18,571 bases of DNA from DAOTUB01 sp034437455 (GCA_034437455.1 DAOTUB010000172.1:1-18571); one strand, 5' to 3'; counted from the first letter of the stretch, positions 7,628 through 15,932 are shown. Program-made: numbers and translations. Notes: a model not told the origin generated them from the letters alone.

Positions 7628-9194
7628 CGTTTACCTCCATAGTCAGCACAACGTGTGAAAAACCGGTCAGTTCACCCCTGTCCAGTATCCGCTCGACGAA
7701 CCCCAATCCGAACGTGTTGATGAAATACGGCAGGGGAAACACGCGCTCCTGGAGCCGCCCCCGGGGAAGCAATATGTTACGCAGCGCCCGCAGCTCTCCC
7801 TTTGAAAGCCCCCGCTGACTCATGTGCGCCTTCATCGCTCGCTCCTCCAGGTCATCCAGGTTGCTTTGGGAATAGTAGAGCGTCTGCTCCCACGTCTTGA
7901 CCAAGCTGGGGTCAATCGCTTCTACGTAGGGACGCAGCGGCTCCAGCGCCTGCGCCGAATCCTGGCGTGCGCGTTCGAAGAGCACTCTTCCGTCCGCCGG
8001 CGCCAGATCAAGGAATACCTCGCCGATGTCCAGCCCGTCCTTCAGGACGGCTCGCGCATCCACGTCATACCGTGCCAGGCGCTCGGCCTGGGCGGCGGGG
8101 AGCACCGTATAGCTCTTGCGCGGAAAGAGCAGTGGCTGCGATAAATCGAACAGCTCGTAGAGTGGGCGGAGCATGGCGTGATAGGCCACCTCGCCCGGCC
8201 CCAGCACACTGGTCACCGTGGGCAGGATCTGATCGGCAAACAGCGGGCGCAGGGCCGCGTCGGTGGAGTAGCGCCGGGGGTGAGCGGTGGCCTGGTCGAG
8301 GTGTCGCTGTGGATGCTCCACGCGCACGCGATAGCCTTGCGCGTCGAACGTGTACGGCTGGCCGGCCTGATCCGACGACAGCGCAGCCCGATAACCGGCT
8401 GCCTCCAGCCGCTGGGCCACGTCGTCCAACCGAAGGCGGATCTGATCCTCAAGCCTCAATACACGCCGGAAGAACTCGCCCGCCAATGACCGCAGGACGC
8501 TCGGCTCGACGATCACCAGACCGTGCTTGGCGAAGAGCTGTGACCAGACGCGGGCTATCCAGGCGCAATAGTCCTCGTCTGTGGCGGGCGCGAACGTCTC
8601 CCGCGCCTGCTCTTGGAACGGGCCCGGCGGCATCCGCTGAAAGTACTCCTCGTAGGCCTGGCGCACCTGGTCGGTGAGCGGTAGGTCGGAGATCGGTCGC
8701 CTCGCCCCGGGCCAATCGAAGGAGACCTGGCCCACCTCGCCATCGGGCTGGGGCAGATAGGCGTGATTGATCTCACCGAAATCGTGATCCTCGCTGGCCA
8801 GCCAGAACAATGGCACGAATCGGGCGTCCAGCCTGTTCTCCAGGTAGGCCGCCAGTCGCACCGTGGTGGCGATCTTGTAGGCCGTGTAGGCCGGCCCGCC
8901 CAGAAAGCCGGCCTGTTGGCCGGCGATCACGCAGAACGTATCCGGATCGGCCAGGGCTTCGATGTGCTCCAGCACCCGACCAGGTGCTTCGATGGCTGCG
9001 TTGTAGTCTCTAAGGCAGGCGACCAGGTCGGCACGCGGATAAGAAGCGGTCCGGCGTGCGGCGAGGGCGGCCTCAAAGTCCTGGGGCGCGTGAGTGAAGA
9101 AGTCCGAAGCGGATCTCTCGGCGGCGACGTAATCCAGGTAGATTTGGTTATCCAAATGAGCGGATAACAGATGCGGGTCAATCCGTTCGATCAA
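7620..9194 (-). CDS. bshC: Putative cysteine ligase BshC (bacillithiol step 3)
   Basis: A 524-residue protein that adds L-cysteine to GlcN-malate to complete bacillithiol. Conserved BshC blocks are CVIAGQQAGFLGGPAYTAYK (88-107) and FVPLFWLASEDHDFGEINHA (126-145). Further BshC-like blocks are 'VLGPGEVAYHAMLRPLYELFDLSQPLLFPRKSYTVL' and the C-terminal 'ERVFPLPYFINTFG'. Length is close to the usual ~530-540. The start is TTG at 9194, not ATG. It is fixed by a perfect AAGGAGGT (9201-9208, minus strand) 6 nt upstream. It is the first gene of the operon and overlaps bshB by 8 nt. No confident minus-strand promoter is seen; an alternating hairpin region at 9303-9376 lies upstream and may be in the leader. 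Confidence 0.93.
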   Translation of the reverse strand: MIERIDPHLLSAHLDNQIYLDYVAAERSASDFFTHAPQDFEAALAARRTASYPRADLVACLRDYNAAIEAPGRVLEHIEALADPDTFCVIAGQQAGFLGGPAYTAYKIATTVRLAAYLENRLDARFVPLFWLASEDHDFGEINHAYLPQPDGEVGQVSFDWPGARRPISDLPLTDQVRQAYEEYFQRMPPGPFQEQARETFAPATDEDYCAWIARVWSQLFAKHGLVIVEPSVLRSLAGEFFRRVLRLEDQIRLRLDDVAQRLEAAGYRAALSSDQAGQPYTFDAQGYRVRVEHPQRHLDQATAHPRRYSTDAALRPLFADQILPTVTSVLGPGEVAYHAMLRPLYELFDLSQPLLFPRKSYTVLPAAQAERLARYDVDARAVLKDGLDIGEVFLDLAPADGRVLFERARQDSAQALEPLRPYVEAIDPSLVKTWEQTLYYSQSNLDDLEERAMKAHMSQRGLSKGELRALRNILLPRGRLQERVFPLPYFINTFGLGFVERILDRGELTGFSHVVLTMEVNDD

Positions 9195-9302
9195 CGAGCG
9201 ACCTCCTTCGAGCGATCATAGAAACGCTCACAGAGAAGTGTCCGGTAGTGAATGTCTAATTACTTAACTTTTGCACAAAAGCAAAAACGCCTTGCTATCG
9301 CC

Positions 9303-9376
9303 GCACCGCCGTGAACAGACGGTGCTGGAGGCTTCCACAACAAAAAATCCCAGCACCGGATCTTCAGGCCGGTGCG
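9303..9376. promoter_or_regulatory. Four alternating complementary segments (attenuator-like) upstream of bshC
   Basis: Segment A GCACCG (9303-9308), B CGGTGCTGG (9320-9328), C CCAGCACCGG (9350-9359), D CCGGTGC (9370-9376). A pairs with B, B with C, and C with D, so A:B plus C:D excludes B:C, the arrangement of an attenuator or antiterminator. On the minus strand it would lie ~110-180 nt before the bshC start, with a run of five T in the transcript (about 9286-9290) after the last segment. It could instead be a dispersed palindromic repeat. The rest of the 9209-9549 gap has no gene; a weak long-range pairing joins GAGTACCA (9419-9426) and TGGTACTC (9502-9509). Confidence 0.35.
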
Positions 9377-9549
9377 TGAGTAAAGCCCAATCCGTTTCCT
9401 GCAAAAGCTAGGCAATTAGAGTACCACAGATGATGGAAATAGACAATTTTGCTCCTGTGGGATTCGACAGCCTACAAAAGAGCCGACTCGCTGAATCGTT
9501 ATGGTACTCCGGTACTACTTTTTCGCCTCGAAAACAGTACTCCGCCCCG

Positions 9550-9578
9550 ATGACAACCGCGCCGCTATATGCTATCCT
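9550..9578 (+). promoter_or_regulatory. Candidate sigma-70 promoter for the 9706-15180 gene
   Basis: ATGACA (9550-9555, five of six matches to -35), a 17-nt spacer, and TATCCT (9573-9578, four of six matches to -10). The predicted start near 9585 gives a leader of ~120 nt. Confidence 0.5.
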
Positions 9579-9587
9579 ATAGGGGAT

Positions 9588-9692
9588 ATTCGTCATTCGT
9601 CACTTGTCGTTCTCTGCGCCCACCGTGGGAGCGAGAATGTACACGAGTTTGCAGGTTGCAAGTTTGCAATCCGCAATCTATAGTCCACAATC
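9588..9692 (+). repeat. Two clusters of degenerate heptamer repeats in the leader
   Basis: First cluster: ATTCGTC at 9588-9594 and 9595-9601, then ACTTGTC (9602-9608). Second cluster (9647-9692): GTTTGCA, GGTTGCA, AGTTTGCA, ATCCGCA, ATCTATA, GTCCACA, with a 7-nt period and one 8-nt unit. They resemble short tandemly repeated heptamers of bacterial intergenic DNA. The second cluster ends just before the ribosome binding site. Confidence 0.45.
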
Positions 9693-9705
9693 CAGGAGGT
9701 ATGTC

Positions 9706-12700
9706 ATGAGAAAAGTCGCTTCTATCTGCGTACTGGCTTTGCTTCTTTTACTGCTGCTCGCGGTAGGAATCAGTTCGGCACGGGAGGTGCAGCCTGCTCT
9801 TTTCCCGCAACAGAGATCTGGGATCTACGCCATCGTCGCGCCATCTTGCACGGGGGTGAAGGGGGTGGAGATCGACGGCCCCACGAGCGGCATCACCGGC
9901 ACGTTTTATACCTTCACCGCCACTGTTTCTCCATCCAATGCCTCTACGCCCATCACCTACACCTGGCGGGCCACCGATCAATCGGACGTGTTCAAGCCAG
10001 GCGAGCCGGTCACCCAGACCGACACCTCCTTTTCGTGGGACGTCGGCGGGGTGAAGCACGTCACCATCACCGCCGAGAATTGCGGCGGCAGCGTCTACGC
10101 CCCTCATACCATCACCATCGCCGCGTCCACCTGCGGCGATCCCTACGAGCCCAACGAGAGCTTCGCTGACGCTTACTTGTTGGACCCGCTCGACCCGAAC
10201 GGCTACGAGGCCTACATCTGCCACGCCGCCGACGAGGATTGGTTCGGCTTCGAAGCCGAGCTGGGCGACCTGATCACGCTCACGCTGGATAGCCTGCCCG
10301 TGAACTACGACCTGGAGCTGTGGGATCCGGATCAGGTGATGGTGGGCCAGTCCAATAACGACAGCAACGCTCCAGAGCAGATCGTCTTCCTCGCCGGCAA
10401 CTGGAGCGGCCAGTACCGGGCGCGGGTGATGGGCGTCAGCGGCGCCTATCACGAGACCAAGCCCTACCACCTGACCATCGAGGTGGCGAGCACCGCTCCC
10501 CCAACCCTGACCGTCAACACCACCGGCGATACCGACGACGGCACCTGCGACGCCACCCACTGCTCCCTGCGCGAGGCGATCAACGCCGTCAACGCTGGCG
10601 ACGCATGGAAGGTCACCTTCAACATCACCGAGACCGATCCGGGCTTCGACTGGCTGACCTGGACCATCTCGCCGACCGCGCCGCTGCCCACCATCACCCA
10701 GAAGATCGACCTGGACGCCACCACGCAGACGGCCAACCGCGGCGACAGCAATCCCAACGGCCCGGAGATCGTGCTCGACGGCGGCGCGGCCGGCGCGGGC
10801 CACGGCCTGGTACTGAGCGGCACCTCCGCCTCGACCATCGAGGGGCTGACCATCGACAACTGGGCCGGGGCCGGCGTCCACGCCCAGGGAACGATCCAGA
10901 CCAAGATCTACGGCTGTTATATCGGGGCCGGACGCTTCGGGGTGAGCGCGGCTGGCAACCAGGACGGCGTGGTCATCGTCGGAGGCCACAGCGCCCACGT
11001 CGGCGGCAGCGAAACGGGCCAGGGCAACCTGATCTCCGGCAACGACCGTTACGGCGTCCACCTCTCCGGCACGGCCTACGCGCAGGTCCAGGACAACATC
11101 ATCGGGGTCGACCGTACCGGCATGGCGGCGCTGGGCAACGGCGAGCACGGCCTCTACCTGGACCGCGGCGCCGAGTACAACACCATCGGCGGGGACCGTG
11201 ACACCACGGGCAACCTGATCTCCGGCAACGGCGGCGACGGTGTGCATATCTACAACTTCTTCGGCGACAGCAAAGGGAACAACAAGCTGTGGGGGAATCG
11301 CATCGGCGTCAACGCGGCGATGACCGGCACGCTCTGCAACGCGGGCCACGGCGTGCACCTCTACCACAGCGACGACAACACCGTCGGCAGCACAGAGAGC
11401 GGCCAGGGCAACCTGATCGGCGGCAACGGCTGCGGCGAGGGTGCAGGCCACGGCGTGCGAATCTACTTCGCCGACCGCAACGTCATCGCCGGCAACTGGA
11501 TCGGGGCCGAGCCGGGCGAACTGATCCACCTGGGGAACGACGATAACGGCGTCTCTATCTTCGAATCACAGTACAACACCATCGGGCCGGGAAACGCGAT
11601 CGCCCACAACGGCGGCGACGGCGTGCTGATCCAGGGATCGAGCGCCACCCGCAACACCATCACCCAAAACAGTATTACCGACAACGGCGACCTGGGCATC
11701 GACAACGAGAGCGGCGGCAACACTGAGCTGACGCCGCCGATCATCACCCTGGCGACCACGGGTTACGTGGAGGGCGCGGCCTGCTCCCGCTGCCGCGTGG
11801 AGGTCTTCGGCGATCCGGCCGGCGAGGGAGCGGAGTACGACGGCGTGGTCACCGCCACCGTCTCCGGCACGTGGACCTGGTACGGCAGCCCCTCCTGGGG
11901 GCCATCCAACGCCACCGCCACGGCGACCGACGGCGACGGCAACACCTCCGAGTTCTCCACCTGCTCTGACGAGTACGAGCCGAACGACGGCTTCGACCAG
12001 GCCAGCGAGATCGGCCTCGGGGATGAGATCGAGAGCTACGTCTGCCACGACGGTGACGAGGACTACTTCGTCGTATCGGTGGTGGAGCGCTCGGTCATCT
12101 CGGTGGCGCTGGAAATGCCGGCGGGAAAGAATTACACCCTGCGCCTCTACAGTCCGGATCGGGAGCTTTTGGAGGAGAGCGTGACCGGCTTGCCGGATAC
12201 CCGCGCTTTCACCTACACGGCTATGACAGGGGGCGACTATTACGTGCGCGTGAGTGGCTTCAACGACGCTCACGACCCGGAAACGCCCTATCACCTGCGC
12301 GTCACGTCCACGCCCTTCCCCGTGCACATGCGGGCCTGGATCGACGAGGGCTGGATCGGATCGCCGGCGGTCTACAAGCTGATCCCCGACGCCGGCGATG
12401 GGCCGCGAGACGGCACCTGGATGGACGTGGTCGTCGAGGTCAACACCGACGGGGAGACGCTGCTGGAGAGCTACGTCGTCCTCGACGTGCCCGGCGACGC
12501 CTTTGGGGCCCCCTACAACGTCTATGAGCGTTACTGCCTCAATTGCTCGCTCAACGAGGTGAGCTGGGGCGACCTGGGTGGGGGAAGCTATCGCGGACAG
12601 CTCGGCCTGTCGCCCCACTACGGGCCAGGGCTGTACGGCCAACTGGTCTTCCGTTTCTACATCCGCGACACGGCCACGCCGGGCCGGGTGGTGCCCGAGG

Positions 12701-15180
12701 CCGAGCTGCGCTACGAGCCGACCGGTTCCGCTGTCACGGCCACCGACACGCCGCCCGTCGTTCTGGCGACCAACGTCGGCGCTTTGATCATCACCAGCCG
12801 CAGCCACCTCTACGACAACTACTCCACGTCTGGGGCGTCGGATCTCCTGGGCGAGGTGACCCAGGCGGCCCAGGGATTGGAGCCCGGCACGATGTGGGCC
12901 GCCATCTACTACGTGGACGATTACTCCTCGCTGGCGCGGGACTGGGACAACCGAAGCTTCGATACCTCCAGCGAAAGCGCGGCCAACGCCGCCCACGACG
13001 AGATCGACGCCCTGGTCGAGGATTGGGTGGAGGACGCCGCCGGGGGGGCGCAGTACTTGCTGATCCTGGGCGACGACGACGTGATCCCCTTCTACCGCCG
13101 CCGGGATCGGTGCGACGGCGACGACACGGAATCCGCTCACAGAGGCGATTACGGCCATTTCGCCGTCGACCGCCTGATAGACAACGACTTCTACCTCAGC
13201 GACAACTGGTATGGGGACACCAATCACAGCGGCATCAGTCACGGGTACCTGGAGCTGTACGTTGGGCGCGTCATCGGCGACTCGGCGGACGATATGCGGC
13301 GCCTGTTCCAGAACGGCCTCGCTGGCCCCGAATATGATGAGTTTTCTCCCCGAGCGGTGCTGGCCAGTTGGGACCATAACGACTTACACTACGGGGCCGC
13401 CAAGTACGCCAGCGTGCGAGAGCACGTGGAGGATTGGGGCCTCTTTGTCCCCAACGACTTGGTGGATAACGACGACTGGCGCGAAAGCGACCTGCTGGAG
13501 GCGCTGAGGACTCAGTACAGTGTGATGATCGGCGGCAATCACGGCTGGCCCTACGGCATTGCCGTGCCGCCGGACAAGGTGGACGTCAGGGGCGACGAGA
13601 TCGCCGACGTCATCTCGGCCACCGCTCCCATATATCGGCCCTTCTACACCTTCGGCGGCTGCCGCGTGGGCTTTACTCTGGTCGACGATGGCATCGTGGA
13701 CGATCTGAACCGCGAGGGGGCCTCTGGCTTCGTCGCCGGGTCGGGCATCACCTGGGGCTTCCCGAAGGGCTCCGAGGAGTACACCGAGGAGGTGCTCAAC
13801 AACTTCTCGCGGCGGGTCTTTAACGACAGCGGCCGGCCCAGGAGCGTGGGCGGGGCCCTGCGCAGCGCCAAGGCGGATTACGGGGCCGGCTGGTACTGGT
13901 CCTGCCGGGATCGAAAGGCCGTAATGCAGGTCAGCCTCTTCGGCGTGCCCTGGATGGTCGTCCCGCAGCCCGGCGACTCCCTGGCTTCGGTCGCACTGGA
14001 TCAGGTGGACGAGCCGGCGCCCGCCCTCGCCGCGCCCCGCGCCGCGCCGGAAGGCGGCTACGTCATCACCTTCACCGTGGACGCCTCGACCTACACCATC
14101 ACCCAGCCGGCGCCCGGCTTCAATCAGGTCGACGTGGACGGTTTCCAGCAGGATATGAGCGCCGGGCCGCTGCTGCCCGCGCGCGACGTGAGCTTCCCTC
14201 TCCCCACGAGAGCGGAGGTGACCGAGGTGAGCGTCGAGCAGGGCAGCGAGACCGACCTGGGGAGCCTGGACATCCCCACGTACATCCCTGGAGTGGCGCT
14301 TTACCCCGAGGGGCGCGACGCCGAGTGGACGACGACCGCGGCCGAGTTGGGCGTGGTGCCCGGTCAAGCGTACACACACACGGTCAAGAACCTGGACACA
14401 CACCAGGCGGTGAACGTGCATCTCTTCCCGCTCACCTACGACGCGGCCAGCGGTCAGACGACGCTCGCTCAGCAGCTCACGGTGACTGTCGCTTACACCA
14501 CGCCTACGGCTCTGGCCGTCACTGGGTTCGAGCTGGACGAGGAGGCCTACGCCCCCGGCGAGACGATGAGCGCCTGGATCGAGGCAACCAACGTGAGCGA
14601 CGCCGAGGCTGTTTTCACCGCCACGCTCTCCCTGATCGACGAGTATGGGGATGAGGCAAGCGTGACAGCCAGCGGGCCTTTCACCATCCCAGCCGGCGCC
14701 ACCCAGGAGATCGTGCCCACCGCGCCCGCGCCCAGCAGTGAGGGCGGCTATCGCGTGCACCTGGCGCTCTGGCAGGACGGCGTCGCGGTGGCCGAGAGCG
14801 ACGCCGTGGCGCAGGTGGTCGCCGTCCAGATCACGGGTTTCGAGGGGCCGGAGCGTATCGAGCCCGGCGAGACGGCGGCCTTCACCGTGACCTTCGCCAA
14901 TTACACCACCGCCACGCTGGAGGCTGACTTCGCCTTGGACGTTGCCACGCAGTATGGGGAGCCGGTCGCCGCGCTGAGCGCCCCGACGCAGACGGTGGCG
15001 ACTGATGGACAGGTGACGGCGACCTTCTCCTGGGACAGCGCGCGCGCAGCCATGGGGCAGTATCAGGCCACCGCCGTGGTGACCCCCACCGGCTACGATG
15101 TCCGGCGCCACTCGCAGCTCTTCCACGTGCGAGGGGAGCAGTTCGTCTATCTGCCGCTCGTACTGAGGAGCGACTCTTAG
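9706..15180 (+). CDS. Large secreted clan CD (gingipain C25-like) peptidase with PPC domains, CSLREA beta-helix and C-terminal YLPLVLR tag
   Basis: 1824 residues from ATG 9706, with AGGAGGT (9694-9700) 5 nt upstream; an open frame from further upstream lacks such support. Domains in order: signal peptide (1-28); PKD-like domain (~48-140); PPC domain 1 (~143-262, DPYEPNESFADAYLL, DEDWFGF); CSLREA motif (CSLREAINAVNAG, Cys286) leading a right-handed beta-helix (~290-680) with repeated 'GNLISGN..GV.'; PPC domain 2 (~753-868, DEYEPNDGFDQASEI, DEDYFVV); beta domain (~870-1015); caspase-like peptidase (~1026-1426). The peptidase has QYLLILGDDDVIP, IGGNHGWPYG (candidate His1279) and FYTFGGCRVGF (candidate Cys1319), 40 residues apart, then VSLFGVPWMV. 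Next come a gingipain-propeptide-like beta domain (~1486-1599) and two Ig-like domains (~1605-1706, ~1707-1808). The end is EQFVYLPLVLRSDS. Probably a cell-surface or released protease; substrate unknown. Confidence 0.87.
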   Translation: MRKVASICVLALLLLLLLAVGISSAREVQPALFPQQRSGIYAIVAPSCTGVKGVEIDGPTSGITGTFYTFTATVSPSNASTPITYTWRATDQSDVFKPGEPVTQTDTSFSWDVGGVKHVTITAENCGGSVYAPHTITIAASTCGDPYEPNESFADAYLLDPLDPNGYEAYICHAADEDWFGFEAELGDLITLTLDSLPVNYDLELWDPDQVMVGQSNNDSNAPEQIVFLAGNWSGQYRARVMGVSGAYHETKPYHLTIEVASTAPPTLTVNTTGDTDDGTCDATHCSLREAINAVNAGDAWKVTFNITETDPGFDWLTWTISPTAPLPTITQKIDLDATTQTANRGDSNPNGPEIVLDGGAAGAGHGLVLSGTSASTIEGLTIDNWAGAGVHAQGTIQTKIYGCYIGAGRFGVSAAGNQDGVVIVGGHSAHVGGSETGQGNLISGNDRYGVHLSGTAYAQVQDNIIGVDRTGMAALGNGEHGLYLDRGAEYNTIGGDRDTTGNLISGNGGDGVHIYNFFGDSKGNNKLWGNRIGVNAAMTGTLCNAGHGVHLYHSDDNTVGSTESGQGNLIGGNGCGEGAGHGVRIYFADRNVIAGNWIGAEPGELIHLGNDDNGVSIFESQYNTIGPGNAIAHNGGDGVLIQGSSATRNTITQNSITDNGDLGIDNESGGNTELTPPIITLATTGYVEGAACSRCRVEVFGDPAGEGAEYDGVVTATVSGTWTWYGSPSWGPSNATATATDGDGNTSEFSTCSDEYEPNDGFDQASEIGLGDEIESYVCHDGDEDYFVVSVVERSVISVALEMPAGKNYTLRLYSPDRELLEESVTGLPDTRAFTYTAMTGGDYYVRVSGFNDAHDPETPYHLRVTSTPFPVHMRAWIDEGWIGSPAVYKLIPDAGDGPRDGTWMDVVVEVNTDGETLLESYVVLDVPGDAFGAPYNVYERYCLNCSLNEVSWGDLGGGSYRGQLGLSPHYGPGLYGQLVFRFYIRDTATPGRVVPEAELRYEPTGSAVTATDTPPVVLATNVGALIITSRSHLYDNYSTSGASDLLGEVTQAAQGLEPGTMWAAIYYVDDYSSLARDWDNRSFDTSSESAANAAHDEIDALVEDWVEDAAGGAQYLLILGDDDVIPFYRRRDRCDGDDTESAHRGDYGHFAVDRLIDNDFYLSDNWYGDTNHSGISHGYLELYVGRVIGDSADDMRRLFQNGLAGPEYDEFSPRAVLASWDHNDLHYGAAKYASVREHVEDWGLFVPNDLVDNDDWRESDLLEALRTQYSVMIGGNHGWPYGIAVPPDKVDVRGDEIADVISATAPIYRPFYTFGGCRVGFTLVDDGIVDDLNREGASGFVAGSGITWGFPKGSEEYTEEVLNNFSRRVFNDSGRPRSVGGALRSAKADYGAGWYWSCRDRKAVMQVSLFGVPWMVVPQPGDSLASVALDQVDEPAPALAAPRAAPEGGYVITFTVDASTYTITQPAPGFNQVDVDGFQQDMSAGPLLPARDVSFPLPTRAEVTEVSVEQGSETDLGSLDIPTYIPGVALYPEGRDAEWTTTAAELGVVPGQAYTHTVKNLDTHQAVNVHLFPLTYDAASGQTTLAQQLTVTVAYTTPTALAVTGFELDEEAYAPGETMSAWIEATNVSDAEAVFTATLSLIDEYGDEASVTASGPFTIPAGATQEIVPTAPAPSSEGGYRVHLALWQDGVAVAESDAVAQVVAVQITGFEGPERIEPGETAAFTVTFANYTTATLEADFALDVATQYGEPVAALSAPTQTVATDGQVTATFSWDSARAAMGQYQATAVVTPTGYDVRRHSQLFHVRGEQFVYLPLVLRSDS

Positions 15181-15204
15181 CCCCACCAACCGCAAGCAAG
15201 CTTT

Positions 15205-15255
15205 CCGACTTTGAGCCTCCCGCAGGTTCTGAACCTGCGGGAGGCTTGTCGGTTT
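15205..15255 (+). terminator. Intrinsic terminator after the peptidase gene
   Basis: A 15-bp core stem (15214-15228 with 15232-15246, loop CTG) extended after a short internal mismatch by CCGAC (15205-15209) and GTCGG (15248-15252), then TTTATT. It starts 25 nt after the stop codon. The core, CTCCCGCAGGTT and its complement, is nearly perfectly palindromic and may belong to a dispersed repeat family. Confidence 0.8.
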
Positions 15256-15269
15256 ATTCTTGGCCCTCG

Positions 15270-15676
15270 GAATCCCTCAGTGCTTGGTTCCTCCATAGCT
15301 ACTTGCTCTGGGAGACCCAACCGGCGCCGGACGAGATCGTGAGATATTGCGAGTGCGGATCGGGTCAGCGTGAGGAAACACACGTGGTCCTCTGCCAGGA
15401 GATGGTCGAGGTATCCGATTTTTTCGCCAGAATCTGTGGGGCGAGACCAAAACCGTGATCTGCACCAGCGCTACGCTGACGACCGGAGAGACCCTCGACC
15501 ATTTCTACCGCCAGACCGGCGCGCCGCGCGAAGGCATGCTCGAGCGCGTCATCCATAGTCCCTTCGACTATCCCAACCAGGCGTTGCTCTACACTCCCTA
15601 GGGTTTGTATCCCCGCTACGACGAAAGAGAGGACGAGTACGTGCGGAAACTGGCCGCTGAAGTGCGGGCCAGCCGC
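15270..15676 (+). pseudogene. Remnant of the C-terminal half of a DinG/XPD-like ATP-dependent helicase
   Basis: Frame 2 encodes LWGETKTVICTSATLTTGET (15434 onward), then LDHFYRQTG, ERVIHSPFDYPNQALLYTP, a TAG at 15599-15601, then GLYPRYDEREDEYVRKLAAE and VRASR. This is the DinG pattern 'W...k.vI.TSATL..g..f..f...tG.....e..i.SPFdy..q..l..p', with the TAG probably replacing CAG. The preceding region is in frame 3 (DEIVRYCECG, then VVLCQEMVEVSDFF). The two frames would join if the six-T run at about 15418-15423 regained one T. The fragment stops at ~15676, where sequence of a different gene begins on the other strand. The N-terminal Walker A half is absent. Confidence 0.7.
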
Positions 15677-15890
15677 CGTAGAAGAAGACGGCCGTCGCGA
15701 AGGTGAAGAGAACGAGGTTGTCGCCGGGAAAGCTGATCGCCTCCTGTAGCCCCAGGAACCCTTGAATGAGGGGTGAGAGGGCCAGGATAGGGATCGTCAG
15801 CACCAGCGAGACCCAGAAGCGGCGTCGAAAATCGGCTACCATCTGGGCATGATGGTCGCTGCCGTCATGTTGAGATTGATTATCACCCTC
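15662..15890 (-). pseudogene. N-terminal fragment of a copper/heavy-metal P-type ATPase (CopB-like)
   Basis: The minus-strand translation HDGSDHHAQMVADFRRRFWV (from 15869), then SLVLTIPILALSPLIQGFLG, LQEAISFPGDNLVLFTFATA and VFFYGGWPA, matches the start of CopB-type copper ATPases: a His-rich segment, 'HxxMVxDFRRRFWVSLxLTxPxLxLSPxIQ', and the second membrane helix ending FFYGGWPF. All later parts (phosphorylation DKTGT, nucleotide-binding domain) are missing. The frame is open to ~15923 but lacks a start before Met at 15842. After 'GGWPA' the frame runs into antisense helicase-remnant sequence. The fragment cannot transport metal. Confidence 0.7.
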
Positions 15891-15932
15891 TTTCGTCTCA
15901 GTGGAATTTTGAGATATCTCAAGCTACTCCCT

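Noticed and set aside
9228..9265. AGTGTCCGGTAGTGAATG region as an insertion-sequence end
   Set aside because: It vaguely resembles an IS terminus, but there is no transposase, partner inverted repeat or target duplication in the window.
9748..15195. Very long open frames on the minus strand (9748-11529, 11566-13377, 13384-15195)
   Set aside because: They mirror the G+C-rich codon pattern of the 9706-15180 gene, show no domain, signal or ribosome binding site, and are low-complexity Val/Ala/Gly/Asp-rich.
15909..15922. 14-bp palindrome TTGAGATATCTCAA as an operator
   Set aside because: It lies downstream of the 96-residue gene and by the ATPase fragment, with no promoter beside it; it may be chance or a weak terminator stem.
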